From: CAZBWS01 sp964495705
Lineage (GTDB): Bacteria; Pseudomonadota; Gammaproteobacteria; HTCC5015
Length of the DNA: 41,710 bases
Assembly: GCA_964495705.1 (NCBI GenBank)
Contig: CAZBWS010000010.1
Span: forward strand, 1-41,710
Reading direction: 5' to 3'
The notes under the pieces are model-generated. The model ran no database searches. It worked only from the letters and a program-made list of their open reading frames with translations, and was not told where the DNA came from. Position numbers and translations under genes: made by a program. Below, piece by piece: positions 1-7,683 of the stretch (position 1 is its first letter; the number at the start of each line of letters is the position of its first letter).

Positions 1-55
1 ACCCGCGACCCCCGGCGTGACAGGCCGGTATTCTAACCAGCTGAACTACCGCTCC
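1..55 (-). tRNA. tRNA-Asp (GTC), truncated by window edge
   Basis: The minus strand reads GGAGCGGTAGTTCAGCTGG and continues to an anticodon loop CTGTCAC with anticodon GTC. The T arm and 3' acceptor lie outside the window. It is the second tRNA after hupB, 4 bases downstream of tRNA-Val, so the two are probably processed from one transcript. Confidence 0.93.
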
Positions 56-59
56 TTAT

Positions 60-135
60 TGGTGGTTGTTGCAGGGCTCGAACCTGCGACCCTCGCCTTG
101 TAAGGGCGATGCTCTCCCAGCTGAGCTAAACAACC
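60..135 (-). tRNA. tRNA-Val (TAC)
   Basis: This is a complete cloverleaf on the minus strand. The acceptor GGTTGTT pairs with AACAACC, the anticodon loop is CTTACAA (anticodon TAC), the T loop is TTCGAGC, and a 3' CCA is encoded at 60-62. It lies 41 bases downstream of hupB with no clear promoter of its own, so co-transcription with hupB is likely (inference). Confidence 0.96.
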
Positions 136-176
136 AAGTGCTAGGGAGGCTGGTAAGTCACCCTAGCGAAGGCGCG

Positions 177-449
177 CTAGTTTAAAGCATCCTTAAGCGC
201 TTTGCCAGCCTTAAACGAAGGAACTTTAGACGCAGCAATTTGAATTTCTTCGCCAGTACGTGGGTTACGACCCGTGCGAGCATCACGCTCACGTACAAGG
301 AAAGAACCGAAGCCAGTTAGAGTAACCTGGTCGCCCGCTTTAAGCGCGTCAGTCACTACATTTAATACAGCTTCAACAGCTGCAGCAGCGTCTACTTTAG
401 AAATTTCAGCAGAAGCAGCAACCGCTTCAACAAATTCAGTTTTTTTCAT
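177..449 (-). CDS. hupB: Nucleoid protein HU, beta-type subunit
   Basis: The gene encodes a 90-aa histone-like DNA-binding protein, the usual HU length. It begins MKKTEFVEAVAASAEISK and has the family hallmark GFGSFLVRERDARTGRNPRTGE around residues 46-68, which includes the proline-tipped DNA-binding arm. HU dimers bend and compact DNA without strong sequence preference. The position downstream of lon is the conserved location of the beta-type gene in gammaproteobacteria. The leader holds a strong promoter (663-692), two terminator-like hairpins and a 7-bp hairpin at 484-500, so expression may be controlled separately from lon. A tRNA-Val/tRNA-Asp pair follows directly. Confidence 0.96.
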   Translation of the reverse strand: MKKTEFVEAVAASAEISKVDAAAAVEAVLNVVTDALKAGDQVTLTGFGSFLVRERDARTGRNPRTGEEIQIAASKVPSFKAGKALKDALN

Positions 450-483
450 ATCAATAAATTCCGATAAGTTAATTTACAAAATA

Positions 484-500
484 GCATCCACCCTGGATGC
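484..500 (-). promoter_or_regulatory. Leader hairpin upstream of hupB
   Basis: There is a perfect inverted repeat, GCATCCA-CCC-TGGATGC, with 7-bp arms and a 3-base loop. It starts 35 bases upstream of the hupB start codon and would fold in the hupB 5' leader. There is no T-run, so it is not a terminator. Its function is unknown. Confidence 0.45.
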
Positions 501-540
501 GTACAAAAATTAGAAGAGTGCTAGCATACAGTTTGGCAAA

Positions 541-566
541 TAAAAATAAAGCCCTTGAAAAGGCTA
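541..566 (-). terminator. Rho-independent terminator-like hairpin between lon and hupB
   Basis: On the minus strand a short AGCCTT/AAGGGCT stem is followed by TTTATTTTTATTT. It could end lon transcripts or act as an attenuator in the hupB leader, because it lies downstream of the promoter at 663-692. The 450-803 intergenic stretch has no convincing ORF; it holds this hairpin, a second one at 596-628, and promoter sequence. Confidence 0.6.
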
Positions 567-595
567 TTTATAAAAAAACTGTAAATTAATAACTT

Positions 596-628
596 AAAAA
601 ACAAGCAGTGAGTTAATCATTACTTGTT
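596..628 (-). terminator. Second terminator-like hairpin between lon and hupB
   Basis: Minus-strand arms AACAAGTAATGA and TCACTGCTTGTT pair at 11 of 12 positions (one G-U) around a 5-base loop and run into five or more T residues. This is a long AT-rich intrinsic terminator. It starts only about 30 bases after the expected start point of the promoter at 663-692. Confidence 0.55.
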
Positions 629-662
629 GCCGATACAACTCTTCGAGCAATGGCGTAGGCGC

Positions 663-692
663 TTTATACCAAGGCTTTTAAAAAGCTGTCAA
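663..692 (-). promoter_or_regulatory. Sigma70-type promoter upstream of hupB
   Basis: On the minus strand there is TTGACA (687-692, full consensus), an 18-base spacer and TATAAA (663-668), followed by a GC-rich GCGCC discriminator. It points toward hupB, about 210 bases from the start codon, with two terminator-like hairpins in between. A weaker TATGCT element at 523-528 could be a second, proximal promoter. Confidence 0.7.
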
Positions 693-803
693 TACAGTAC
701 GTCTGTTTATTTTCAGCGCTCACATTAAGCACTCATAAACCTTATATTACAAAGCTGACCTAAGCACTTGTTATACTTAGTATTACTTATTTTTAAAAGC
801 CGC

Positions 804-3200
804 TTAATGGTGACGCACTTCTTCTGTTGTGACTTCAGTTTTTTTCACATCAGTATCACCCTCAGTATCTATAACCGCCTTATAAGGACTACTTACCAAG
901 GCTTCCTCCAACACCTCATCAACCCACTTAACAGGCTTGACCTCCAAAACATCTAAAATATCAGAGGGAATATCGGCAAGATCTTTACGGTTTTGTTCGG
1001 GTATTAATACCGTTTTAATACCACCTCGATGGGCAGCCAATAGCTTTTCCTTTAAACCACCAATTGGCAACACTTCTCCACGCAAGGTAATTTCACCCGT
1101 CATTGCAACATCGTGTCGAACTGGCGTATCAGTGAGTATAGACACCAATGATGTACACATTGCAATACCCGCACTAGGACCATCTTTCGGCGTAGCACCC
1201 TCAGGCACGTGTACATGGATATCTTTCTTTTCATGGAAGTCATCAGCAATACCTAAAATTTTCGCATGCCCTCGCACCACAGTCATGGCTGCTTGAATAG
1301 ACTCCTGCATCACATCACCAAGCTGTCCTGTGTAATTCAGCTTGCCCTTACCCGGCACTAGAGCACTTTCAATAGACAATAATTCGCCACCCACCTCAGT
1401 CCAAGCGAGGCCAGTTACCTGACCTATTTGCGCCTCTGATTCGGCCTCACCATAACTAAAGCGCTGCACACCTAAATATTCTTCTAAACTGTCAGCCGTC
1501 ACGACGACCTTGCCGGATTTCTCTTTTAGCAAAACAGCCTTAACCACTTTTCGGCATACCTTCGACAGCTCGCGCTCCAAACTACGCACACCGGCTTCAC
1601 GGGTATATAAACGAACAATACTTCGCATCGCCTCAAGCTCAACTTCGAGCTCACCTTCTTTTAGACCGTTGTCCTTAATTTGCTTAGGTAACAAGTAACG
1701 TTCGGCAATTTTAATTTTTTCTTGCTCGGTATAACCAGGTATACGAATCACTTCCATACGATCCAGTAATGGACCTGGAATATTCATGCTATTCGATGTC
1801 GCAATAAACATGACATCAGATAAGTCATAATCCACTTCCAAATAATGGTCGTTGAAAGAGTTATTCTGCTCTGGGTCAAGCACCTCTAACAATGCGGAAG
1901 CGGGGTCACCACGCATATCCGTAGCCATTTTATCGATTTCATCCAATAGAAATAAAGGATTTTTTGTACCGACTTTACTTAAATTTTGTACGATTTTTCC
2001 TGGCATGGCACCAATATAGGTACGACGATGACCACGGATCTCAGCCTCGTCACGCACACCACCCAAGGCCATGCGCGTAAATTTACGCCCGGTTGCCTCT
2101 GCAATTGACTGACCTAAAGAAGTTTTACCTACCCCCGGCGGCCCCACTAAGCACAGTATAGGCCCTTTGAGCTTACGTACCCGCTGCTGAACGGCCAAAT
2201 ACTCTAGTATGCGCTCTTTAACTTTTTCCAGGCCATAGTGCTGCTCATCTAATACGTCCTGTGCTTTAGCAAGATTTGCCTTAATCTTACTGCGCTTTTT
2301 CCAAGGCAGGTCTAAGAGAGTATCTATATAGTTGCGTACCACGGTTGCCTCAGCAGACATCGGTGACATCATCTTAAGCTTTTTCAGTTCTGCCAAGGCC
2401 TTCTCTTTTGCTTCAGCCCCCATACCTGCAGATTCAATACGCGTGGCAAGCTCTTCTAACTCACTGCCCTCTTCACCAAACTCACCCAGCTCTTTTTGAA
2501 TAGCCTTCATTTGCTCATTCAAATAGTATTCGCGCTGACTCTTCTCCATCTGTTGCTTGACGCGCCCACGAATACGCTTTTCTACTTGTAGCAGATCTAA
2601 TTCAGCTTCAATTAAGCTCATCAGATGCTCCATACGCGCGCGAACATCAATAATTTCTAATACGCCCTGCTTTTCTTCAAGCTTTAAAGACATATGCGCA
2701 GCGACGGTATCCGCAAGCCGAGAGGGTTCATCGATACCAGCCAATGACGTGAGAACTTCAGGTGGAACTTTTTTATTTAACTTTACATACTGGTCAAACA
2801 AATCCATAAGGGTCCGACTCAATACTTCTGACTCACGCTCTTCGGCATGCTCATCGTCAATACCAGTGACTGTCCCTGTATAAAAGTCACCTGTCGACTC
2901 CAAGGACTCCACTTTGGCCCGTTGCACGCCTTCTACTAAGACTTTGATCGTCCCATCGGGTAATTTCAATAACTGCAAAATTGTTGCCAACGTGCCCACA
3001 TCATAGGTATCTTCCATGCTTGGGTCATCAATTTCAGCGCTCTTTTGGGCCACTAGCAAAATTTGCTTGTTGTTATTCATAGCGGCATTGAGTGCTTCTA
3101 TGGATTTTTCACGCCCTACAAATAGCGGAATGACCATATGCGGATATACCACAACGTCACGTAGTGGTAGTACAGGTAAATGGATGTTTTTATCAGGCAC
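804..3200 (-). CDS. lon: ATP-dependent Lon protease
   Basis: The 798-aa product is a full-length LonA protease that degrades misfolded and regulatory proteins in the cytoplasm. The N-terminal LON substrate domain starts LPVLPLRDVVVYPHM. A coiled-coil region follows, then an AAA+ ATPase with Walker A GPPGVGKT at 353-360 and Walker B FLLDEIDKM. The protease domain has the catalytic Ser in PKDGPSAG (Ser676) and Lys719 in GGLKEK. The start codon is GTG (3198-3200), preceded by a strong ribosome site (AAGGGGG) 6 bases upstream. The gene lies directly downstream of clpX, 155 bases away, with its own candidate promoter and a palindrome in the gap. Confidence 0.98.
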   Translation of the reverse strand: MPDKNIHLPVLPLRDVVVYPHMVIPLFVGREKSIEALNAAMNNNKQILLVAQKSAEIDDPSMEDTYDVGTLATILQLLKLPDGTIKVLVEGVQRAKVESLESTGDFYTGTVTGIDDEHAEERESEVLSRTLMDLFDQYVKLNKKVPPEVLTSLAGIDEPSRLADTVAAHMSLKLEEKQGVLEIIDVRARMEHLMSLIEAELDLLQVEKRIRGRVKQQMEKSQREYYLNEQMKAIQKELGEFGEEGSELEELATRIESAGMGAEAKEKALAELKKLKMMSPMSAEATVVRNYIDTLLDLPWKKRSKIKANLAKAQDVLDEQHYGLEKVKERILEYLAVQQRVRKLKGPILCLVGPPGVGKTSLGQSIAEATGRKFTRMALGGVRDEAEIRGHRRTYIGAMPGKIVQNLSKVGTKNPLFLLDEIDKMATDMRGDPASALLEVLDPEQNNSFNDHYLEVDYDLSDVMFIATSNSMNIPGPLLDRMEVIRIPGYTEQEKIKIAERYLLPKQIKDNGLKEGELEVELEAMRSIVRLYTREAGVRSLERELSKVCRKVVKAVLLKEKSGKVVVTADSLEEYLGVQRFSYGEAESEAQIGQVTGLAWTEVGGELLSIESALVPGKGKLNYTGQLGDVMQESIQAAMTVVRGHAKILGIADDFHEKKDIHVHVPEGATPKDGPSAGIAMCTSLVSILTDTPVRHDVAMTGEITLRGEVLPIGGLKEKLLAAHRGGIKTVLIPEQNRKDLADIPSDILDVLEVKPVKWVDEVLEEALVSSPYKAVIDTEGDTDVKKTEVTTEEVRHH

Positions 3201-3223
3201 GGGATTCCCCCTTATGGGAACAA

Positions 3224-3240
3224 TAAAGCATGCTGCTTTA
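3224..3240 (-). promoter_or_regulatory. 17-bp perfect palindrome in the lon leader
   Basis: The sequence TAAAGCA-TGC-TGCTTTA is a perfect 7-3-7 inverted repeat. It overlaps the expected transcription start of lon and lies about 24 bases upstream of the GTG start codon. It could be a repressor operator or a leader hairpin. I do not recognise it as a known operator; it is not the CIRCE element. Confidence 0.4.
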
Positions 3241-3266
3241 CTATGGTTGATTAGGTTTATTTCAAG
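3240..3266 (-). promoter_or_regulatory. Candidate lon promoter, possibly heat-shock type
   Basis: On the minus strand CTTGAAA (3260-3266) is followed 12-14 bases later by AACCATAG. This partly matches the sigma32 pattern CTTGAA...CCCCATNT. A sigma70 reading (TTGAAA, 16-base spacer, TAGTAA) is also possible. Heat-shock control of lon is known in enterobacteria; here it rests only on this imperfect match. Confidence 0.35.
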
Positions 3267-3355
3267 TGCGAAGCAAGACTGCTGTTAAGACTGCATAAAA
3301 CAAACTAACACCCTGCATTGCCTATTTATAGACCATACAGGGCTTTATATTAATT

Positions 3356-4633
3356 CTACTCGTCAGAGGATGCGGCTTTTTTGAAATCCGCATTTTCATA
3401 GATCATATAAGGCTCTGAGTCGCCACGGATAACTGCGTCATCTATAACGACTTTGCTCAGCTCGTCCATTGACGGTACTTCGTACATGGTATCCAGCAAT
3501 ACAGTCTCTAAAATCGTACGCAGCCCTCGTGCGCCAGTCTTACGCTCCATCGCTTTTTGCGCAATAGCACTCAAAGCCTCTGGGCGAAATTCTATATCAA
3601 CACCTTCCATATCAAACAGGCGATGGAACTGCTTGATAATGGCATTCTTAGGTTTTGTTAAGATTTCAATTAATGCGGTTTCATCCAACTCTTCGAGAGT
3701 TGCAACCATCGGCAAGCGACCAATAAACTCGGGAATCAGGCCGTATTTAACGAGATCTTCAGGTTCTACATCATGCAGCGTTTCACCAATACTAAGCTCT
3801 TCCTCTTTACCTTTCACTTCAGCAGAGAAACCAATACCACCCTTTTCTGAGCGCGAGCGAATCAGTTTATCCAAGCCTGCAAAAGCGCCACCGCAAATAA
3901 ATAGAATATTCGAGGTATCGACTTGTAAAAACTCTTGCTGAGGGTGTTTACGACCACCTTGAGGGGGCACGGAGGCAACTGTACCTTCTATCAGCTTCAG
4001 TAAGGCTTGCTGTACACCCTCACCCGACACATCACGGGTAATAGAAGGGTTATCTGCTTTGCGGGAGATTTTGTCTATCTCATCGATATACACAATACCC
4101 GTTTGCGCCTTTTCTACATCGTAGTCACATTTTTGCAATAGCTTCTGAATAATGTTTTCAACGTCTTCACCCACATAACCTGCCTCAGTCAATGTCGTGG
4201 CATCAGCAACGGTAAACGGCACATCTAGCTGGCGAGCTAAGGTTTCTGCCAATAAGGTTTTACCTGAACCGGTGGGGCCAATTAGCAATATATTGCTTTT
4301 TGCCAGTTCAACATCATTATCTTGAGCGCCCACTTCAAGTCGCTTGTAATGATTGTATACAGCAACAGAAAGTACGCGTTTTGCACGTTCTTGGCCGATG
4401 ACATAGTCATCTAGCTTATCTTTAATCTCTTTCGGCTTCGGCAAATCCGTACGCTCAGCGCTGGTCTGCTCTTGCAGTTCTTCACGAATAATATCATTGC
4501 ATAGATCCACACACTCATCGCATACAAATACGGAAGGGCCGGCTATGAGCTTGCGAACTTCATGCTGACTTTTTCCGCAAAATGAGCAGTAGAGTAGTTT
4601 GCCGTTATCTTTATCGTCTGTGGTATCACTCAT
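3356..4633 (-). CDS. clpX: ClpXP protease ATPase subunit ClpX
   Basis: The 425-aa AAA+ unfoldase recognises tagged substrates, unfolds them and feeds them to ClpP. The N-terminal zinc-binding domain has C16-x2-C19 and C38-x2-C41. Walker A GPTGSGKT is at 119-126, and the Walker B region contains VYIDEIDK. The ClpP-docking IGF loop is present in KGGIGFSAEV. Length and termini are typical. It lies downstream of clpP but 172 bases away, with a good promoter between them, so it can probably be transcribed both with clpP and alone. Confidence 0.98.
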   Translation of the reverse strand: MSDTTDDKDNGKLLYCSFCGKSQHEVRKLIAGPSVFVCDECVDLCNDIIREELQEQTSAERTDLPKPKEIKDKLDDYVIGQERAKRVLSVAVYNHYKRLEVGAQDNDVELAKSNILLIGPTGSGKTLLAETLARQLDVPFTVADATTLTEAGYVGEDVENIIQKLLQKCDYDVEKAQTGIVYIDEIDKISRKADNPSITRDVSGEGVQQALLKLIEGTVASVPPQGGRKHPQQEFLQVDTSNILFICGGAFAGLDKLIRSRSEKGGIGFSAEVKGKEEELSIGETLHDVEPEDLVKYGLIPEFIGRLPMVATLEELDETALIEILTKPKNAIIKQFHRLFDMEGVDIEFRPEALSAIAQKAMERKTGARGLRTILETVLLDTMYEVPSMDELSKVVIDDAVIRGDSEPYMIYENADFKKAASSDE

Positions 4634-4695
4634 GATGAGTTAGCCTCGAATGGGTTCTTAGCCTCGCCCGCTAAGGGTAAGGTCTATATATAAGT

Positions 4696-4723
4696 ATAGT
4701 AAGATTGTTTGCTTTTGAGTCAA
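4696..4723 (-). promoter_or_regulatory. Promoter upstream of clpX
   Basis: On the minus strand TTGACT (4718-4723), a 16-base spacer and TACTAT (4696-4701) form a sigma70-type promoter. A second TTGACT lies 10 bases further upstream. The leader then contains a 6-bp hairpin (4657-4675) and a direct repeat of CGAGGCTAA before the clpX ATG. Confidence 0.55.
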
Positions 4724-4805
4724 CAAAGTCAACAGCCGCACTGCATGAGGGCAATGGATTGGACAATAGCTGACAAAGCCACAAAAAAGCAGGATGAACG
4801 CGGGC

Positions 4806-5414
4806 TTAGCGTGAACTAATCACCTCATCAATCAAGCCATAGGCTTTTGCCTCGTCTGCCGTCATGAAGTTATCGCGCTCAGTGTCCTGACATAATTGCT
4901 CATAAGGCTGACCACTATGCTTAGCCATAAGCTCATTTAAGCGCTGCTTAGTCTGAAGAATATTTTTAGCGTGAATGTCTATATCTGTCGCTTGACCTTG
5001 AAAACCGCCCAATGGTTGATGAATCATCACGCTAGCATTGGGCAGTGCGAAGCGCTTACCCTCTGCCCCCGCATTTAGAAGGAAAGCGCCCATACTGCAC
5101 GCCTGACCCGTACACAATGTACTCACATTAGGCTTAATAAACTGCATCGTATCGTAAATAGACATACCCGCAGTGACAGAACCACCAGGTGAGTTAATAT
5201 ATAAAGAAATATCTTTATCGGGGTTCTCTGCTTCTAAAAACAGCATTTGAGCTACCACTAGATTCGCCATATGGTCTTCTACTTGGCCCACTAGAAAAAT
5301 CACACGCTCTTTTAATAAGCGAGAATAGATATCATAAGAGCGCTCGCCACGAGCTGTCTGCTCTACGACCATGGGGACCAATTGAGCGATAATATCTTTA
5401 TTTAAATCGTGCAT
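4806..5414 (-). CDS. clpP: ATP-dependent Clp protease proteolytic subunit ClpP
   Basis: The 202-aa serine peptidase forms the two-ring ClpP barrel that works with ClpX. The catalytic triad is Ser107 (GQACSMGAF), His132 (MIHQPLGG) and Asp181 (DTERDNF). The segment YINSPGGSVTAGMSIYDTMQ matches the substrate-binding region. It has a short N-terminal propeptide, as in E. coli. It lies downstream of tig, separated by a strong terminator, in the conserved tig-clpP-clpX-lon order. Confidence 0.98.
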   Translation of the reverse strand: MHDLNKDIIAQLVPMVVEQTARGERSYDIYSRLLKERVIFLVGQVEDHMANLVVAQMLFLEAENPDKDISLYINSPGGSVTAGMSIYDTMQFIKPNVSTLCTGQACSMGAFLLNAGAEGKRFALPNASVMIHQPLGGFQGQATDIDIHAKNILQTKQRLNELMAKHSGQPYEQLCQDTERDNFMTADEAKAYGLIDEVISSR

Positions 5415-5587
5415 TGTCTGCCTTTCAGTAGGTGTATGTAATTATTGTCTATTAGACATCATTTTAGCGTCAGGGGAAACAAGGCGAAAAGCTAAATTAC
5501 CCATGATATTAAATCTTGCAGCAGACATAGTGGTTATTTGTCACTATTCAATGCAGATATGCCGATAAAGCACATATATTTATACAC

Positions 5588-5614
5588 AAAAAAGCCCGCT
5601 GTAAAAGCGGGCTT
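5588..5614 (-). terminator. Rho-independent terminator of tig
   Basis: On the minus strand AAGCCCGC-TTTTACA-GCGGGCTT is followed by TTTTTT, an 8-bp GC-rich stem with a 7-base loop. It begins 21 bases after the tig stop codon, so clpP must have its own promoter or depend on read-through. Confidence 0.93.
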
Positions 5615-5635
5615 GTTCAGCGATTAAAAAGTAGC

Positions 5636-6940
5636 CTACTGGGCTTCTTCCTTCATCAGCTCGTCAAAGCTAACATTTGACTCTGTCACTTTAGCTTGAG
5701 ACATAACCCACTCAACAGCTTGATCTTCAACCACGACAGATTCTATGCTTTGTAGCATCTGAGGGTTTTCATAGTAATAATTGACCACTTGCTCTGGCTG
5801 CTCATAGCTAGACGACATTTGCTCAATCATCGCTTTAACTTTATCCGCATCCGCCTTCAAATCTTGCTGCTTGATAATCTCACCCAACAACAAGCCTAGC
5901 TTCACGCGGCGTGACGCATCTTCTTGGAAAGGCTCATCAGGAAAGTCTTCAAGCTTGATAGGCGCATTGCCGCCAAACTGCTGGAAAGCCTGCTCTTTCA
6001 AGCGCTGGATTTCTTGTGTCACCAAAGAGGCAGGTACTTCAACTGGATTCTGCTCAATCAAGCTGTCCATAACAGCGGTCTTAGACTTAGATTTGACCTT
6101 CTGCTCAAGTTCACGCTGCATGTGCTGAGTGAGGTTTTCACGTAGTTTAGCCACATCACCGTCTTCAACACCGAAGGCCTTAACAAAATCAGCATCAACT
6201 TCTGGCAGCGTCTGCTCAGCGACCTTATGTGCAGTAATAGCAAATTGTGCTGCTTTATTCTGTAAATCTTCTTTGTTGTAATCTGCAGGAAAAGTAACGT
6301 CGATCGTCTTCTCTTCACCGGCCTTCATACCAACAACCTGATCTTCAAAGCCAGGAATCATTTGACCAGAACCCAGCGTCAATGCAACATTGTCACCCTT
6401 TCCACCAGTAAATTCTTCGCCGTCGATCGTGCCGACAAAATCAACCGTCACTTGATCGCCGTCAGCCGCTGCGCGCTCAACGTCGTTAAATTCAGCACGT
6501 TGCTTACGCAGTGTCTCTAACATCGTATCAACGTCTGCATCAGTGATTTCAGAGCTAATACGCTCAACCTTTAGCTTGCCAGCATCGGCTAGCTCAATCT
6601 CTGGATACACTTCAAAAGAAGCAGTGAAAGATAGCTCACCTGCATCACTTAAGTCAGTAGAGTCGATTTGAGGATAACCTGCAGGGTTCAGCTTTTCCTG
6701 CGTGATAGCTTGCCCCAAAGACATTTGAATTAATTCAGACAAGGTCTCTTGCGTGGCTTGTCCACCGTACTGCTGCTTAACGACCTTTAATGGCACTTTG
6801 CCTGGACGGAAGCCTGAAATCTTTGCCGTACGAGCAATTTGAGCAATGCGAGCATTAAATGCTTCATTATACTTTTCAGCAGGAACCTGAACCGACATTT
6901 TGCGTTCTAGGCCTTGAGTAGTTTCAACGGTAACTTGCAT
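5636..6940 (-). CDS. tig: Trigger factor, ribosome-associated chaperone
   Basis: The 434-aa trigger factor binds nascent chains at the ribosome exit tunnel and has peptidyl-prolyl isomerase activity. The ribosome-binding domain carries the signature GFRPGKVPLKVVKQQYG. An FKBP-type domain around residues 155-245 includes DFVGTIDGEEFTGGKGDN and the segment ending IPGFEDQVVGMKAGEEK. A helical C-terminal chaperone domain follows. I chose the internal ATG at 6938-6940 (MQVTVETTQGL), which matches the family start and has GAGGTG 4 bases upstream; the ATG 12 bases further upstream overlaps that ribosome site. A 7-bp hairpin (6958-6982) sits in the leader. Confidence 0.97.
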   Translation of the reverse strand: MQVTVETTQGLERKMSVQVPAEKYNEAFNARIAQIARTAKISGFRPGKVPLKVVKQQYGGQATQETLSELIQMSLGQAITQEKLNPAGYPQIDSTDLSDAGELSFTASFEVYPEIELADAGKLKVERISSEITDADVDTMLETLRKQRAEFNDVERAAADGDQVTVDFVGTIDGEEFTGGKGDNVALTLGSGQMIPGFEDQVVGMKAGEEKTIDVTFPADYNKEDLQNKAAQFAITAHKVAEQTLPEVDADFVKAFGVEDGDVAKLRENLTQHMQRELEQKVKSKSKTAVMDSLIEQNPVEVPASLVTQEIQRLKEQAFQQFGGNAPIKLEDFPDEPFQEDASRRVKLGLLLGEIIKQQDLKADADKVKAMIEQMSSSYEQPEQVVNYYYENPQMLQSIESVVVEDQAVEWVMSQAKVTESNVSFDELMKEEAQ

Positions 6941-6990
6941 GTAACACCTCATTAGCAGCTACGCATAGACACTGCGCGTAGCCCAAATAC

Positions 6991-7025
6991 AAAAAAAGCT
7001 TGCCGAGATATTCTCTGAGCAAGCT
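6991..7025 (-). terminator. Terminator between the tRNA operon and tig
   Basis: On the minus strand AGCTTGC...GCAAGCT (7-bp arms with extra pairing inside) runs into seven T residues. It lies 54 bases after tRNA-Leu and 50 bases before the tig start, so it probably ends the Pro-Arg-His-Leu tRNA transcript. Confidence 0.85.
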
Positions 7026-7079
7026 ATTGTAAGGATTTTCACCTCAAGCAGTGAAAATATATTTCAATGCCTTATAAAA

Positions 7080-7164
7080 TGGTGCGAGTGGAGAGACTCG
7101 AACTCTCACGTCTTGCGACACCAGAACCTAAATCTGGCGTGTATACCAATTTCACCACACTCGC
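7080..7164 (-). tRNA. tRNA-Leu (TAG)
   Basis: An 85-base class II tRNA with a long variable arm. The acceptor GCGAGTG pairs with CACTCGC, the anticodon stem CCAGA/TCTGG encloses TTTAGGT (anticodon TAG), and CCA is encoded at 7080-7082. It is the last member of the four-tRNA operon. Confidence 0.96.
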
Positions 7165-7196
7165 AGGTATATCTACTTCAAATTGTAAAATAATTA

Positions 7197-7273
7197 TGGG
7201 GTGAACGATGGGGCTCGAACCCACGACCACCGGAATCACAATCCAGGGCTCTACCAACTGAGCTACGCTCACC
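7197..7273 (-). tRNA. tRNA-His (GTG)
   Basis: A 77-base tRNA with anticodon loop TTGTGAT (GTG) and the extra 5' G (G-1) opposite C73 that is typical of tRNA-His. The 3' CCA is encoded. Confidence 0.96.
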
Positions 7274-7311
7274 ACAATTATTCGCAAACATTATTACATT
7301 TTTAGAGTATG

Positions 7312-7385
7312 CGCGCCCGGCAGGACTCGAACCTGCAACCCTCGCCTTAGAAGGGCGATGCTCTATCCGGTTGAGCTACGAGCGC
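7312..7385 (-). tRNA. tRNA-Arg (TCT), CCA not encoded
   Basis: The anticodon loop is CTTCTAA (TCT). The acceptor GCGCTCG pairs with CGGGCGC, including one G-T pair. The bases after discriminator G73 are CAT, so the 3' CCA is incomplete in the gene and must be added by tRNA nucleotidyltransferase, unlike the three other tRNAs of this cluster. Confidence 0.94.
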
Positions 7386-7415
7386 AAAGACCGAACACTA
7401 CTCTAAGTCTGTAAA

Positions 7416-7492
7416 TGGTCGGGGCAGAGAGATTCGAACTCCCGACCCACTGCTCCCAAAGCAGTTGCGCTACCAGGCTGCGCTATGCCCCG
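7416..7492 (-). tRNA. tRNA-Pro (TGG)
   Basis: A 77-base tRNA with anticodon loop TTTGGGA (TGG), acceptor CGGGGCA pairing with TGCCCCG, and encoded CCA at 7416-7418. It is the first gene of the Pro-Arg-His-Leu set. E. coli has the same four species in one operon (argX-hisR-leuT-proM) in a different order. Confidence 0.96.
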
Positions 7493-7509
7493 ACTTGTTT
7501 ACGGGGCGG

Positions 7510-7538
7510 ATAATACGCAGCACGTAGCTTTTCGTCAA
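7510..7538 (-). promoter_or_regulatory. Stringent-type tRNA operon promoter
   Basis: On the minus strand TTGACG (7533-7538), a 17-base spacer and TATTAT (7510-7515) are followed by a CCGCCCC discriminator. Upstream is an AT-rich UP-element-like stretch (7540-7590). A GC-rich discriminator is typical of stable-RNA promoters under ppGpp control (established for the class; inferred here). Confidence 0.8.
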
Positions 7539-7574
7539 TGTTAATTTGAAAAATTTTACATTCTTTTGTGTATT

Positions 7575-7603
7575 TTTTTGATCGCTTATTTACGCCATAT
7601 AAT
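7575..7603 (+). promoter_or_regulatory. Candidate folD promoter
   Basis: A perfect -10 TATAAT lies at 7598-7603. The best -35 at a 17-base spacing is the poor TTTTTG at 7575-7580. It points toward folD and is divergent from the tRNA promoter; the two share the AT-rich 7540-7590 segment. Confidence 0.5.
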
Positions 7604-7683
7604 AAGTGCAAGAAAGCATTAGAAATACGGCTGTCGTCATGCGAAAATCCGCGCTCATTCATCAGCGAAGTTGTGAGAACACC

